Part shown: in pieces, positions 32,123 through 41,630 of the stretch
Layout of the letters: each line of letters begins with the position of its first letter
Numbering within the stretch: position 1 is the stretch's first letter
NCBI RefSeq assembly: GCF_009363275.1
Contig: NZ_CP045324.1
Location: forward strand, 3,224,001-3,288,000
DNA length: 64,000 nt
Reading direction: 5' to 3'
Source: Marinobacter sp. THAF197a
Lineage (GTDB): Bacteria > Pseudomonadota > Gammaproteobacteria > Pseudomonadales > Oleiphilaceae
Translations under genes and position numbers: made by a program
The notes under the pieces: generated by a model
Told to the model about the DNA's origin: nothing
What the model saw: the letters and a program-made list of their open reading frames with translations, nothing else
Databases searched by the model: none

Positions 32123-33700
32123 TCAATCCTGCAGCTGTTTCGGGTCGACCTGCTTTACGGTCGCCAGCTTGCTGACCATGCTGGTGGTCTGCTTCTTGCC
32201 ACCGAACAGGCTGAACTCGCTGTCGCCACCGTTGCAGCCGTCGCCGAAGCTGAAGCCACAACCACCACGCTCGCCGTAGGCGTCCGCATCCGGGAAAGCT
32301 TCCTTGGCCAGCTCGCGATGGCTGGTCGGAATCACGAAGCGGTCCTCGTAGTTGGCGATGGCCAGGTAGCGGTACATCTCATCCGCCTGGGCTTTGGTCA
32401 GGCCAGCTTCCTCAAGGGCGCGCAGGTCTTCTTTGCCTTCCACGGTCTCTGCACGCTTGTACAGACGCATGGCCATGATCCGCTTGAGCGCGCGAACAAT
32501 GGGCTTCTCGTCACCGGCGGTCAGCAGGTTGGCCAGGTACTTGACCGGAATCCGCAGGCTTTCGATCTTCGGCAGCACGCCGTCGAACTCGACCTTACCG
32601 GCTTCCGCCGCAGACTGGATCGGGCTGAGCGGCGGCACGTACCAAACCATGGGCAGGGTGCGGTATTCCGGGTGCAGCGGCAGGGCCAGTTTCCAGTCCA
32701 CCGCCATTTTGTAAACCGGGCTCTGCTGGGCGGCTTCGATCACGTTCATCGGGATGCCGTCTTTCTTCGCCTGCTCGATCACTTTCGGATCGAACGGGTC
32801 CAGGAAGATTTCCAGCTGCTTTTCGTAAAGCTCGTGCTCGCCCGGGGCGCTGGCCACTTCTTCAATGCGGTCTGCGTCGTACAGCAGCACACCGAGGTAG
32901 CGGATACGGCCGACACAGGTCTCGGAGCAAACGGTCGGCAGACCGGCTTCGATACGCGGGTAGCAGAAGATGCACTTCTCGGATTTGCCGGTTTTCCAGT
33001 TGAAGTAGATCTTCTTGTACGGGCAGCCGGAGACACACATCCGCCAGCCGCGGCACTTGTCCTGGTCGATCAGCACAATGCCGTCTTCTTCGCGCTTGTA
33101 GATGGCACCGCTGGGGCAACTGGCTACACACGCCGGGTTCAGGCAGTGCTCGCACAGACGCGGCAGGTACATCATGAAAGTGTTTTCGAACTGGCCGTAG
33201 ATGTCTGCCTGCACCTGATCAAAGTTCTTGTCTTTGCGGCGCTTGGCAAACTCGGTGCCCAGGATTTCTTCCCAGTTCGGGCCCCATTCGATTTTCTTCA
33301 TGCGCTCGCCAGAGATCAGCGACCGGGGCCGGGCGACCGGCTGGTGCTTCACATCACCGGCGGTGTGCAGGTGCTGGTAGTCGTAGTCAAACGGTTCGTA
33401 GTAGTCATCGATTTCCGGCAGGTCCGGGTTGGCGAAGATATTCGCCAGTACCCGGAACTTGCCGCCGATGCGGGGGCGGATTTTGCCGGAGCTGTCGCGC
33501 ATCCAGCCGCCCTTCCACTTGTCCTGGTTCTCCCATTCTTTCGGGTAGCCGATGCCAGGCTTGGTTTCGACGTTGTTGAACCAGGCGTATTCCATGCCTT
33601 CACGGCTTGTCCATACGTTTTTGCAGGTGACGGAACAGGTGTGGCAACCAATGCACTTGTCCAGGTTCAGCACCATGCCGACTTGGGAACGGATTTTCAT
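32123..33700 (-). CDS. narH: Respiratory nitrate reductase beta subunit NarH
   Basis: This 525-residue subunit carries electrons through four iron-sulfur clusters. The Cys groups are visible in order: CIGCHTCSVTCKNVW near residue 17, CEHCLNPACVASCP, CRGWRMCVSGCPYKK (with the Trp that makes one cluster 3Fe-4S), and CIFCYPRIEAGLPTVCSETC. The C-terminus adds a Cys/Gly-rich stretch (GGCGFSFGDGCNGGDS). The start overlaps the narG stop by 4 bases. No departures from the family pattern are seen. Confidence 0.97.
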   Translation of the reverse strand: MKIRSQVGMVLNLDKCIGCHTCSVTCKNVWTSREGMEYAWFNNVETKPGIGYPKEWENQDKWKGGWMRDSSGKIRPRIGGKFRVLANIFANPDLPEIDDYYEPFDYDYQHLHTAGDVKHQPVARPRSLISGERMKKIEWGPNWEEILGTEFAKRRKDKNFDQVQADIYGQFENTFMMYLPRLCEHCLNPACVASCPSGAIYKREEDGIVLIDQDKCRGWRMCVSGCPYKKIYFNWKTGKSEKCIFCYPRIEAGLPTVCSETCVGRIRYLGVLLYDADRIEEVASAPGEHELYEKQLEIFLDPFDPKVIEQAKKDGIPMNVIEAAQQSPVYKMAVDWKLALPLHPEYRTLPMVWYVPPLSPIQSAAEAGKVEFDGVLPKIESLRIPVKYLANLLTAGDEKPIVRALKRIMAMRLYKRAETVEGKEDLRALEEAGLTKAQADEMYRYLAIANYEDRFVIPTSHRELAKEAFPDADAYGERGGCGFSFGDGCNGGDSEFSLFGGKKQTTSMVSKLATVKQVDPKQLQD

Positions 33701-36700
33701 TTTACTGCCTCCTGAGCATAGTCATTGCCTTCACCGTCGAGCCAGTCCACGTTCTTCATCTTGCGGACCACCACGAACTCGTCCCGGTTGGAACCTACGG
33801 TGCCGTAGTAGTTGAAGCCGTAGGAATACTGGGCATAGCCACCGATCATGTGGGTCGGTTTCGGGCACACACGGGTGACCGAGTTATGGATGCCGCCCCG
33901 GGTACCGGTAATTTCAGAGCCCGGTACGTTCACGTTGCGTTCCTGGGCGTGGTACATCATCACCATGCCAGGCATCACCCGCTGGCTGACCACCGCCCGG
34001 GCCGCAATGGCACCGTTACTGTTGAACAGCTCGATCCAGTCGTTGTCTTCAACCCCGATGTCTTTGGCATCGTCTTCACTCATCCACACGATGGGGCCAC
34101 CGCGGGAGAGGGTCAGCATCAACAGGTTGTCGCTGTAGGTACTGTGAATACCCCACTTCTGGTGCGGCGTGATCCAGTTCAACGCTTTCTCCGGGTTACC
34201 GTTGCTGCGCTGATCCTGCATGCTCTCAATCGCCTTGGTGTTGATGGGCGGGCGATACACCAGCAGGCTTTCACCGAAGGCGCGCATCCACTCGTGGTCC
34301 TGGTAGAACTGCTGGCGGCCGGTCAGGGTGCGCCAGGGAATCAGCTCGTGCACGTTGGTGTAGCCAGCGTTGTAGGACACATGCTCGTCTTCCAGACCAG
34401 ACCAGGTCGGGCTGGAGATGATCTTGCGCGGTTGCGCCACGATGTCCCGGAAGCGGATTTTCTCCTCTTCCTTGTTCTTCGCCAGATGGGTGTGGTCCAG
34501 GCCGGTCATTTCAGACAGTGCGGCCCACGCCTTCACGGCAACCTGGCCGTTGGTTTCCGGCGCCAGGGTCAGAATCACTTCCGCGGCATCAATGGCGCTT
34601 TCGATCTTCGGACGACCCGCGTTGGCACCTTCCAGATGGGTGTAGTTCAACTCCTTCAGGAAGTTGACCTCCTTCTCGGTGTTCCAGTTGATGCCTTTGC
34701 CACCGTTACCCAACTTGTCCATCAGCGGGCCAAGCGAGGTGAAGCGTGCGTAGGTGTTCGGGTAATCCCGCTCAACGGTGATGAAGTTGGGCGCAGTCTT
34801 GCCCGGGATCAGGTCGCATTCACCTTTTCTCCAGTCCTTCACATCGAACGGCTGGCCCAGTTCCGCCGGCGCATCGTGCAGCAGCGGCAGGGTCACCACA
34901 TCTTTCTCGACACCCAGGTGGCCCTCGGCCGCCTTGGAGAAGGATTTGGCAATGCCCTTGTAGATTTCCCAGTCACTGCGCGCTTCCCAGGCCGGATCAG
35001 TGGCGGCGGTCAGCGGATGGATGAACGGGTGCATGTCTGAGGTGTTCAGGTCATTCTTCTCGTACCAGGTAGCGGTCGGCAGAACGATGTCTGAATACAG
35101 GCAGGTGGTGGACATGCGGAAGTCCAGGGTCACCAGCAGGTCGAGCTTGCCCTGCGGGGCTTCGTCGCGCCACTTAACCTCTTGCGGCTTGGCACCGCCT
35201 TCCACGCCCAGGTCTTTGCCTTGCAGGCCGTTTTTGGTGCCCAGTAGGTACTTGAGCATGTACTCATGGCCCTTGCCGGACGAACCCAGCAGGTTGGAGC
35301 GCCAGATGAACAGGTTGCGCGGGCAGTTCTCCGGCGCTTCCGGATCTTCACTGGCGAAGGCCAGGGAGCCGTCCTTCATGGACTTGGCCACATAGTCGGA
35401 GACTTCCATGCCGGCCTTCTCGGCTTCCGCCGCGATACCCAGCGGGTTGCGGTTCAGCTGAGGTGCGGACGGCAGCCAGCCCATGCGCTCGGCGCGCACG
35501 TTGTAGTCGATCAGGCTGCCACTGAATTTGGACTTGTCCGCCAGCGGCGACAGGATTTCGTCCACACCCAGTTTCTCGTAACGCCACTGGCCGGAATGGG
35601 CGTAGAAGAAGGAGGTAGAGTTCATGTGGCGTGGCGGGCGCTGCCAGTCCAGGCCAAACGCCAACGGCTGCCAGCCAGTCTGCGGGCGCAGTTTTTCCTG
35701 GCCAACGTAGTGGGCCCAGCCACCGCCGCTCTGGCCGATACAGCCACACATGATCAGCATGTTGATCAGGCCACGGTAGTTCATGTCCATGTGGTACCAG
35801 TGGTTCATACCGGCACCCACGATGACCATGGAACGGCCCTTGGTCTTGTCGGCATTATCCGCAAACTCACGGGCAATGCGGATCACTTTCTCGGCGGGTA
35901 CGCCGGTGATCTTTTCCTGCCAGGCCGGGGTGTAGGGCTTCACTTCGTCATAGGAAGTGGCGCCGTCGTCCTCGCCCAGGCCACGGCTGATGCCATAGTT
36001 GGCCACCATCAGGTCGTAAACGGTGACCACACGGCCTTCGGTGCCGTCAGCCAGCTGGACCTTACGGGTGCCCAGCTTGTGCTTGAGGATGTCCTTGATT
36101 TCCACGTGCTTGAAGTGATCGTGCTCGATACCACCGAAGTATGGGAAGGCCACGTCGACCACGTCGTCGTGCTTTTCAACCATGGAAAGCTGAAGGTTTA
36201 CATCGGTGCCCTTGGCGGTCTGCTTCAGATTCCACTTGCCCTTCTCGCCCCAGCGGTAACCGATGGAGCCATTCGGTGCAGTCAGCTCGCCGGTGCTCTC
36301 GTCAATGGCGATGGTTTTCCATTCCGGGTTGTTTTCTTCACCCAGTCCGTCCACCAGATCGCTGGCCCGCAGGAAACGGCCCGGCACATAGCTGCCGTCG
36401 TCTTTTTCATCCAGCATGACCAGGTACGGCATGTCGGTGTAACGGCGCACGTAGTCGGTGAAGTATTCACTGGGTTTGTCGACGTGGAATTCTTTCAGGA
36501 TCACGTGGCCCATGGCCATGCCCAGGGCGGCGTCGGTGCCCTGCTTGGGGTTCAGCCACTCGTCCGACAGCTTGGAGACCTCGGCGTAGTCCGGGGTGAT
36601 GGCAACGGTCTTGGTACCCTTGTAGCGCACTTCGGTAAAGAAGTGGGCGTCCGGGGTACGTGTCTGGGGCACGTTGGAACCCCAGGCAATGATGTAGCCG

Positions 36701-37440
36701 GAGTTGTACCAGTCAGCGGATTCCGGCACGTCGGTCTGCTCACCCCAGGTTTGCGGGGAAGCCGGCGGCAGGTCGCAGTACCAGTCGTAGAAGCTCATGC
36801 ACACGCCACCGATCATCGACAGGTAGCGGCTGCCGGCGGCGTAGGACACCATGGACATGGCAGGAATCGGCGAGAAGCCAATGATGCGGTCCGGGCCGAA
36901 CTTCTTGGCGGTGTAGACGTTGGAGGCAGCAATCAGCTCGTTGACTTCGTCCCAATTGGAACGAATGAAACCACCCATACCACGGCGGGGCTTGTACTCG
37001 GCGGTTTTCTTGGGGTCTTCAACAATGGACGCCCAGGCTTGCACCGGGTCGTTGAACTGAATTCGGGCCGCACGCCAGAGCTTCATCAGGCTCTTGCGCA
37101 TCAGTGGGTACTTCAGGCGGTTAGCGCTGTACATGTACCAGGAATAGCTGGCACCCCGGGGGCAGCCGCGGGGCTCGTGGTTTGGCAGGTCCGGGCGGGT
37201 ACGGGGGTAGTCGGTCTGCTGGGTTTCCCAGGTGACCAGGCCGTTCTTGACGTAAATCTTCCAGCTGCAGGAGCCGGTGCAGTTTACGCCGTGGGTGGAA
37301 CGCACAACCTTGTCGTGCTGCCAGCGCTGGCGGTAGCTGTCTTCCCACTCGCGGCTGACTTCATGGGTTTCGCCGTGGCCGCCCGCGAACGGCTCGCGCT
37401 TCTTCCTGAAGTAACTCAGTTTGTCGATCAAATGACTCAT
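33697..37440 (-). CDS. narG: Respiratory nitrate reductase alpha subunit NarG
   Basis: This 1247-residue catalytic subunit reduces nitrate to nitrite at a bis-molybdopterin centre. The N-terminal FS0 cluster ligands are in HGVNCTGSCSW and RGCPRGASYSW. The region around the molybdenum-coordinating Asp is present (SADWYNSGYIIAWGSN, QTRTPDAHF). The N-terminus (MSHLIDKLSYFRKKREPF) is typical of membrane-bound cytoplasmic NarG with no Tat-exported periplasmic form. It is the first gene of narGHJI-ppiC. A 122-base gap to narK upstream contains NarL-type heptamers, so it may have its own promoter besides read-through from narK. Confidence 0.98.
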   Translation of the reverse strand: MSHLIDKLSYFRKKREPFAGGHGETHEVSREWEDSYRQRWQHDKVVRSTHGVNCTGSCSWKIYVKNGLVTWETQQTDYPRTRPDLPNHEPRGCPRGASYSWYMYSANRLKYPLMRKSLMKLWRAARIQFNDPVQAWASIVEDPKKTAEYKPRRGMGGFIRSNWDEVNELIAASNVYTAKKFGPDRIIGFSPIPAMSMVSYAAGSRYLSMIGGVCMSFYDWYCDLPPASPQTWGEQTDVPESADWYNSGYIIAWGSNVPQTRTPDAHFFTEVRYKGTKTVAITPDYAEVSKLSDEWLNPKQGTDAALGMAMGHVILKEFHVDKPSEYFTDYVRRYTDMPYLVMLDEKDDGSYVPGRFLRASDLVDGLGEENNPEWKTIAIDESTGELTAPNGSIGYRWGEKGKWNLKQTAKGTDVNLQLSMVEKHDDVVDVAFPYFGGIEHDHFKHVEIKDILKHKLGTRKVQLADGTEGRVVTVYDLMVANYGISRGLGEDDGATSYDEVKPYTPAWQEKITGVPAEKVIRIAREFADNADKTKGRSMVIVGAGMNHWYHMDMNYRGLINMLIMCGCIGQSGGGWAHYVGQEKLRPQTGWQPLAFGLDWQRPPRHMNSTSFFYAHSGQWRYEKLGVDEILSPLADKSKFSGSLIDYNVRAERMGWLPSAPQLNRNPLGIAAEAEKAGMEVSDYVAKSMKDGSLAFASEDPEAPENCPRNLFIWRSNLLGSSGKGHEYMLKYLLGTKNGLQGKDLGVEGGAKPQEVKWRDEAPQGKLDLLVTLDFRMSTTCLYSDIVLPTATWYEKNDLNTSDMHPFIHPLTAATDPAWEARSDWEIYKGIAKSFSKAAEGHLGVEKDVVTLPLLHDAPAELGQPFDVKDWRKGECDLIPGKTAPNFITVERDYPNTYARFTSLGPLMDKLGNGGKGINWNTEKEVNFLKELNYTHLEGANAGRPKIESAIDAAEVILTLAPETNGQVAVKAWAALSEMTGLDHTHLAKNKEEEKIRFRDIVAQPRKIISSPTWSGLEDEHVSYNAGYTNVHELIPWRTLTGRQQFYQDHEWMRAFGESLLVYRPPINTKAIESMQDQRSNGNPEKALNWITPHQKWGIHSTYSDNLLMLTLSRGGPIVWMSEDDAKDIGVEDNDWIELFNSNGAIAARAVVSQRVMPGMVMMYHAQERNVNVPGSEITGTRGGIHNSVTRVCPKPTHMIGGYAQYSYGFNYYGTVGSNRDEFVVVRKMKNVDWLDGEGNDYAQEAVK

Positions 37441-37540
37441 GGTCTCTCTCTCCGTCTGCCGGATCGTTGCTCCGATTTGAGACCATTGTGTGTGAGAAAA
37501 ACCGCGAAATCTGCGTGGTTACTACCACATAACCGGGCTG

Positions 37541-37556
37541 TACCACCGAGGTGGTA
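37541..37556. promoter_or_regulatory. NarL/NarP-type 7-2-7 palindrome upstream of narG
   Basis: TACCACCGAGGTGGTA is a perfect palindrome of two TACYNMT-like heptamers in the 7-2-7 arrangement recognised by NarL/NarP. Another heptamer, TACCACA, is at 37523-37529. The site is about 100 bases upstream of narG and just after the narK stop. Confidence 0.7.
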
Positions 37557-37562
37557 GCAGAG

Positions 37563-38831
37563 CTATATCCCCGGGTGGAGAAGGGTTCTGCGCTCCTCAC
37601 GACGGGTGTCGCGGGCAAACATCAGCAGGCTGCTGCTGAGCAACAGGAACAGAATCATGAACACTGCCGTGCGCACCCCCAGCCACTGGTTGACGGCACC
37701 AAACAGGACCGGCAGAACAAACGCAACGGAACAGGCGGAGACCAACAAGAAGCCTGCGAACAAGGCGGCCTCGGCACGATTGACCAGTATCACCATTCGT
37801 TGCAGGCTCCCCATGGCACTCCCCATGGCAACACCCAGCACCACGATCAAGACACCCTCAATCAGCAAAGGCAAGGCGAATTCCACGGTGATGATCTCAT
37901 GTACTCCCCTGACAAATAAGGTCATGGGTGGGTAGGACAATACAGCCAGCGCCACCAGACACAGCACTAGGGAGCGCGTGGCAACCCTGGCGCTGCCAAA
38001 CCGGTCAGCCAGGCCTCCACCCAGAATCTGGGCCAAGGCCCCGGGAATAACGAACCACTGGGCCTGGCGGGCGCCCGCGTCCAGGGACAAACCGAACTGT
38101 GCCGACAGAAAATCAGGCAACCAGAGCGCGAGCGCAAAAAAGCTGCCGGCAACCACACCAAAATAGGCCGTGAGCGGGAGAGAACGACCGCGCCGCAGTA
38201 TTCGGACCACCTGCCCCACAGACCAGGGTCGGTCTGCGCCTGGTTCTTGGGATTCCGGATCGGTCAACATCACCAACAAGACAATCACCAACAGCAACAC
38301 AATCAGGTAGGCCAGAGGCACTCCCTGCCAGGAGAACGCATCGTGAAACAGCGGTACCAGGTAATAGCTGAAGCCGGCACCGGTGACTCCCGCACCAAAA
38401 ACGCCAAGCACCAGCCCCAACCGTTTCGGCTTACAGTGACTGACCACAAACTGCAGGCCGGCACTGTAGAACCCACCGGCCAGCCCCAGCCCGCCGGCAA
38501 CCAGCAGGTAACCATAGAAACTATCGACTAGCAGGAGTAACCCCATACACATTGCCAACCCTGCCAGGCAGGCGAGCATCACGGCTCGGGCACCGAAACG
38601 CTGGGCGGCCAGCCCGGCCGGAATTGCCAATACGGCACTGACGGCCATGGGCGCAGCCAGCAATATGCCGAACTGCAGACTGCTCAGGGCAAGGTCGGCC
38701 CTGAGATGCACTCCCGCCACCGCAAACAGCGTCCAGCATCCGGCCGCAACAACAAAGCCTGTCACTGCCAGCGGCAGAATTACCACCAGCGATGCCAGCC
38801 TGTCATCATCCTGCTCCAGTCGGGTTTGCAT
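37563..38831 (-). CDS. narK: MFS nitrate/nitrite transporter, NarK family
   Basis: This 422-residue major facilitator protein has twelve hydrophobic segments. The first half contains ALSSLQFGILLAAPMAVSAV and the Gly-rich GGLGLAGGFYSAGLQF followed by GVFGAGVTGAG, in the place where NarK-type transporters have the nitrate signature. The position upstream of narG and divergent from narXL is that of narK1 in Pseudomonas. Only one copy is present, rather than the narK1-narK2 pair or fusion seen in some relatives. The ATG at 38831 follows GAGGTGA; the open frame begins at a TTG further out. Confidence 0.82.
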   Translation of the reverse strand: MQTRLEQDDDRLASLVVILPLAVTGFVVAAGCWTLFAVAGVHLRADLALSSLQFGILLAAPMAVSAVLAIPAGLAAQRFGARAVMLACLAGLAMCMGLLLLVDSFYGYLLVAGGLGLAGGFYSAGLQFVVSHCKPKRLGLVLGVFGAGVTGAGFSYYLVPLFHDAFSWQGVPLAYLIVLLLVIVLLVMLTDPESQEPGADRPWSVGQVVRILRRGRSLPLTAYFGVVAGSFFALALWLPDFLSAQFGLSLDAGARQAQWFVIPGALAQILGGGLADRFGSARVATRSLVLCLVALAVLSYPPMTLFVRGVHEIITVEFALPLLIEGVLIVVLGVAMGSAMGSLQRMVILVNRAEAALFAGFLLVSACSVAFVLPVLFGAVNQWLGVRTAVFMILFLLLSSSLLMFARDTRREERRTLLHPGI

Positions 38832-38919
38832 CCAGTCACCTCGAAAAGCCAACCTTTAGTGTCGGCTTTTGCTCTCATAGGGGTCAAAGGCTATGATGGA
38901 GGATTAACCGTTGGGGTAA

Positions 38920-38933
38920 TTGACTATCCTCAA
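38920..38933. promoter_or_regulatory. Weak FNR/ANR-type site between narK and narX
   Basis: TTGACTATCCTCAA matches the TTGACnnnnGTCAA form at 9 of 10 positions. It lies in the 184-base divergent region, 88 bases from narK and 82 from narX. Near-heptamers for NarL (TACCCCA and TACCTCC, both on the minus strand) flank it. The Pseudomonas narK-narX intergenic region has the same ingredients, which raises the prior. Confidence 0.5.
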
Positions 38934-39015
38934 GGAGGTATCGGAACCGAGGTTCCTCAGCCATAATCTGGCCTGAATATGCGCCTTTTCCAGACTCGCC
39001 AGGCAGAAAGTTTCC

Positions 39016-40872
39016 ATGACATCCAGAAGTCCGCTAGTAAACCGACTCGCTGTGGTGATCGGCGCCATCGTGCTGACTGCTATCGTCAGCATGTCTACGA
39101 CACTGGCGGTGTCCAACAGCATTGAGGGCAATGCCACGGCTATCAACCTGGCCGGAGCACTGCGGATGGGCGCCTTCCAGTTGATTGCCCGCTCCGCTAC
39201 GGAAGATTTTGAAAACGGGCGGGCTACCGTATCTGCGCGCATCAATGATTACGAGGGGCGCCTCGAAGACACGGCCATTCTCCGCTCGGTTCCCGGCTCA
39301 GACGATCACCCTCTGGCCCGACAGTACCGTCAGATGCTGGCGGCATGGCAGGACGAACTCAAACCTGCCCTTCAGCAGCATGAAGTAGGCACGCCCATCA
39401 CAACGGCTATGGTCCAGGCTGTGGAGGACTACATCCAGGAAGTTGACCGCCTGGTGACTATGCTGGAACAGCGCACAGAAGCACGTGTTGATCTGCTGCA
39501 CCTGATTCAGATCATCAGCATGGTGTTCTCGGTGCTGATCGTGATCGCCCTGTTCTACGACCTGAAAAACCGGATCCTTCGCCCCCTGCGAAAACTCGTG
39601 GACATCGCCGGCGCTGTTGGTGAAAAAGACTTCTCCCGGAAAGCCGACCTGAAAGGTGCAGACGAGCTGGCACAACTGGGCCAGGCCTTCGACCAGATGA
39701 CCAGCGAACTGGCCCTGACCTACTACGAACTGGAAGCCAAGGCCCGGCAGAAAACTGAAGAGTTGGAAGTCAGCCACCAGGCCCTGCAGGTCATGCATTC
39801 GGCCAGCAGAGACCTGTTTGCCAAGCATGATCTGTGTAATGGTGCCATTCCCATGCTGCAGGAACTGGAACTGCTGCTGGGCATTGGTCCCATCCGCCTG
39901 TTCTTGCACGACAAGGAGTCCGCAGAGCCTGTCGAGGCCATTACCACGGCCACGGACAAACGACCGTTCTACTGTCGCGACCATCACTGTAATGCCTGCC
40001 TGGTGACCCCCGAGGTCTACGATGAAATGCCATTGGAGAACAACGACGGTCGCCGTTTATTACTGCCCATCCGCACCCCCGGCCAGTTACTTGGCACCCT
40101 GGAAGTTTGGTACCCGGCTGCCAAAGGGTTGCCCGCCACCTCTCGCCGGCTGCTGGAGACCCTGACCGACCAGCTGGCAACCGCCATTTTCCTGGAACGG
40201 CAAATAACTGAGCAACAGCAACTGACCCTGGCCGAAGAACGCACGGTGATCGCCCGGGAGCTGCACGATTCACTGGCCCAGTCGTTGTCTTACCTCAAGA
40301 TGCAGGTAACCCGGCTGCGCAGGCTCAATATCACGGGCGACCAGAAACCCGTTCACGATGACATTCTGGATGAGCTCAGTACCGGCCTGAACAGCGCCTA
40401 CCGACAACTGCGTGAGCTACTGGCCACGTTCCGCCTGAAACTGGACACACCAGACCTGGCCACGGCCCTGCGCAAGACCATCGATGAGTTTTCCGAAAGG
40501 CTGGGCCACCCGGTGGACTTTGAATACAACCTGCCCCCACAGACCCTGTCGCCAAACGAGGAAATCCATACCCTGCAGATTATCCGCGAGGGGCTGGCAA
40601 ATGCCGTCAAGCATGCCGACGCTACGGTCATCTCCGTTAAGGTGCTGTTCGAGTCTCCACAGGTTCGGGCGAGTATTCGCGACAACGGCAAGGGCCTGCC
40701 CGGCGGCGACCAGCCGGTTAACCATTACGGCCTTGTGATCATGCAGGACCGTGCCCGGACACTCGGGGGTAAGGTAAAGGTTGATAACCGGGACGAAGGC
40801 GGAGTGGAAGTGACATTAACATTCGTACCCAAAAGCCGTAACCTGATTCCTACCGAATCTTCACCGGCCTGA
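39016..40872 (+). CDS. narX: Nitrate/nitrite sensor histidine kinase NarX
   Basis: This 618-residue membrane kinase has a first membrane segment at about residues 10-33, a periplasmic sensor with the nitrate-binding P-box region (INLAGALRMGAFQL), a second membrane segment near 163-183, HAMP, and a central GAF-like module containing YCRDHHCNAC. It ends in HisKA_3 with ARELHDSLAQSL (His417) and an ATPase domain (NAVKHAD, DNGKGLPGG). It phosphorylates NarL when nitrate is present. It is followed 29 bases later by narL and is divergent from narK. Confidence 0.95.
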   Translation: MTSRSPLVNRLAVVIGAIVLTAIVSMSTTLAVSNSIEGNATAINLAGALRMGAFQLIARSATEDFENGRATVSARINDYEGRLEDTAILRSVPGSDDHPLARQYRQMLAAWQDELKPALQQHEVGTPITTAMVQAVEDYIQEVDRLVTMLEQRTEARVDLLHLIQIISMVFSVLIVIALFYDLKNRILRPLRKLVDIAGAVGEKDFSRKADLKGADELAQLGQAFDQMTSELALTYYELEAKARQKTEELEVSHQALQVMHSASRDLFAKHDLCNGAIPMLQELELLLGIGPIRLFLHDKESAEPVEAITTATDKRPFYCRDHHCNACLVTPEVYDEMPLENNDGRRLLLPIRTPGQLLGTLEVWYPAAKGLPATSRRLLETLTDQLATAIFLERQITEQQQLTLAEERTVIARELHDSLAQSLSYLKMQVTRLRRLNITGDQKPVHDDILDELSTGLNSAYRQLRELLATFRLKLDTPDLATALRKTIDEFSERLGHPVDFEYNLPPQTLSPNEEIHTLQIIREGLANAVKHADATVISVKVLFESPQVRASIRDNGKGLPGGDQPVNHYGLVIMQDRARTLGGKVKVDNRDEGGVEVTLTFVPKSRNLIPTESSPA

Positions 40873-40901
40873 CCCAAACACCAACATCAATGAGAGAGAC
40901 C

Positions 40902-41561
40902 ATGGCTGAGACACCCGCAAGCATACTGCTGATTGACGACCACCCCCTGCTGCGACAGGGCATCAAGCAGTTGATCGGCATGGAAGACGACATGGAAGTG
41001 ATCGGCGAGGCAAGCAACGCCGCCGACGGCATCAAGCTGGCCCTGGAAACCGAGCCGGATTTGATCCTGATGGACCTGAACATGCCGGAGATGGACGGCA
41101 TTGAAGCTCTCAAACACCTGCGGGACCAGAACATCAGTTCGCGTATTGTCATGTTTACCGTGTCTGACCAGGAAGACGACGTGGTTGCCGCCCTGCGTGC
41201 CGGCGCCGACGGCTACCTGCTGAAAGACATGGAGCCGGAAGATATGATCGCCCAGTTACACCAGGCGGCTGTTGGCAAAATGGTCATCAGTGACCGGCTA
41301 ACGACGCTGCTGGCCCAGGCCCTGCGCTCCAACAAACCGCAGCAGTCATCCCGGCCGGACTTCGACAGCCTGACGCCGCGAGAAAAAGACATTTTGCGCC
41401 TGATCGCCGAGGGCCTCTCCAACAAGATGATCGGCCGCAAGCTGGACATCAGCGACGGCACGGTAAAAGTGCACGTAAAGCACTTGCTCAAGAAACTAAA
41501 CCTGCGCTCGCGGGTTGAAGTGGCCGTTTGGGCCGTGGAAGAAGGTCTCCACAAGGGCTGA
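40902..41561 (+). CDS. narL: Nitrate response regulator NarL
   Basis: This 219-residue response regulator has a receiver domain with the phosphoacceptor Asp58 (LILMDLNMPEMDG) and a LuxR-type helix-turn-helix (LTPREKDILRLIAEGLSNKM, then DGTVKVHVKHLLKKL). It binds TACYNMT heptamers, and such a site lies upstream of narG. I chose ATG 40902, after GAGAGAG, over an ATG four codons upstream. The gene is co-transcribed with narX and probably ends at a short hairpin at 41572. Confidence 0.95.
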   Translation: MAETPASILLIDDHPLLRQGIKQLIGMEDDMEVIGEASNAADGIKLALETEPDLILMDLNMPEMDGIEALKHLRDQNISSRIVMFTVSDQEDDVVAALRAGADGYLLKDMEPEDMIAQLHQAAVGKMVISDRLTTLLAQALRSNKPQQSSRPDFDSLTPREKDILRLIAEGLSNKMIGRKLDISDGTVKVHVKHLLKKLNLRSRVEVAVWAVEEGLHKG

Positions 41562-41571
41562 GTTAAATCAA

Positions 41572-41591
41572 GTCGCCGCTGGCGACCTTTT
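41572..41591 (+). terminator. Short hairpin with T-run after narL
   Basis: GTCGCC pairs with GGCGAC around GCT, followed by CTTTT. It lies 10 bases after the narL stop. The T-run is short, so termination may be partial and ubiT could receive read-through. Confidence 0.55.
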
Positions 41592-41630
41592 GATACTCTG
41601 GGCGGGTTGTCGTCCTGCCCGGAGTTGAAC

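Noticed and set aside
31973..33715. 580-codon open frame opposite narH and the start of narJ.
   Set aside because: It is antisense to narH with all its cluster motifs intact; nothing in the translation resembles a known protein.
35266..37557. Very long open frame (about 760 codons) on the plus strand opposite narG.
   Set aside because: It lies entirely antisense to narG, which has full family support. The translated product is Gly/Val/His-rich with no recognisable domain, as expected for the complement of a GC-rich gene.
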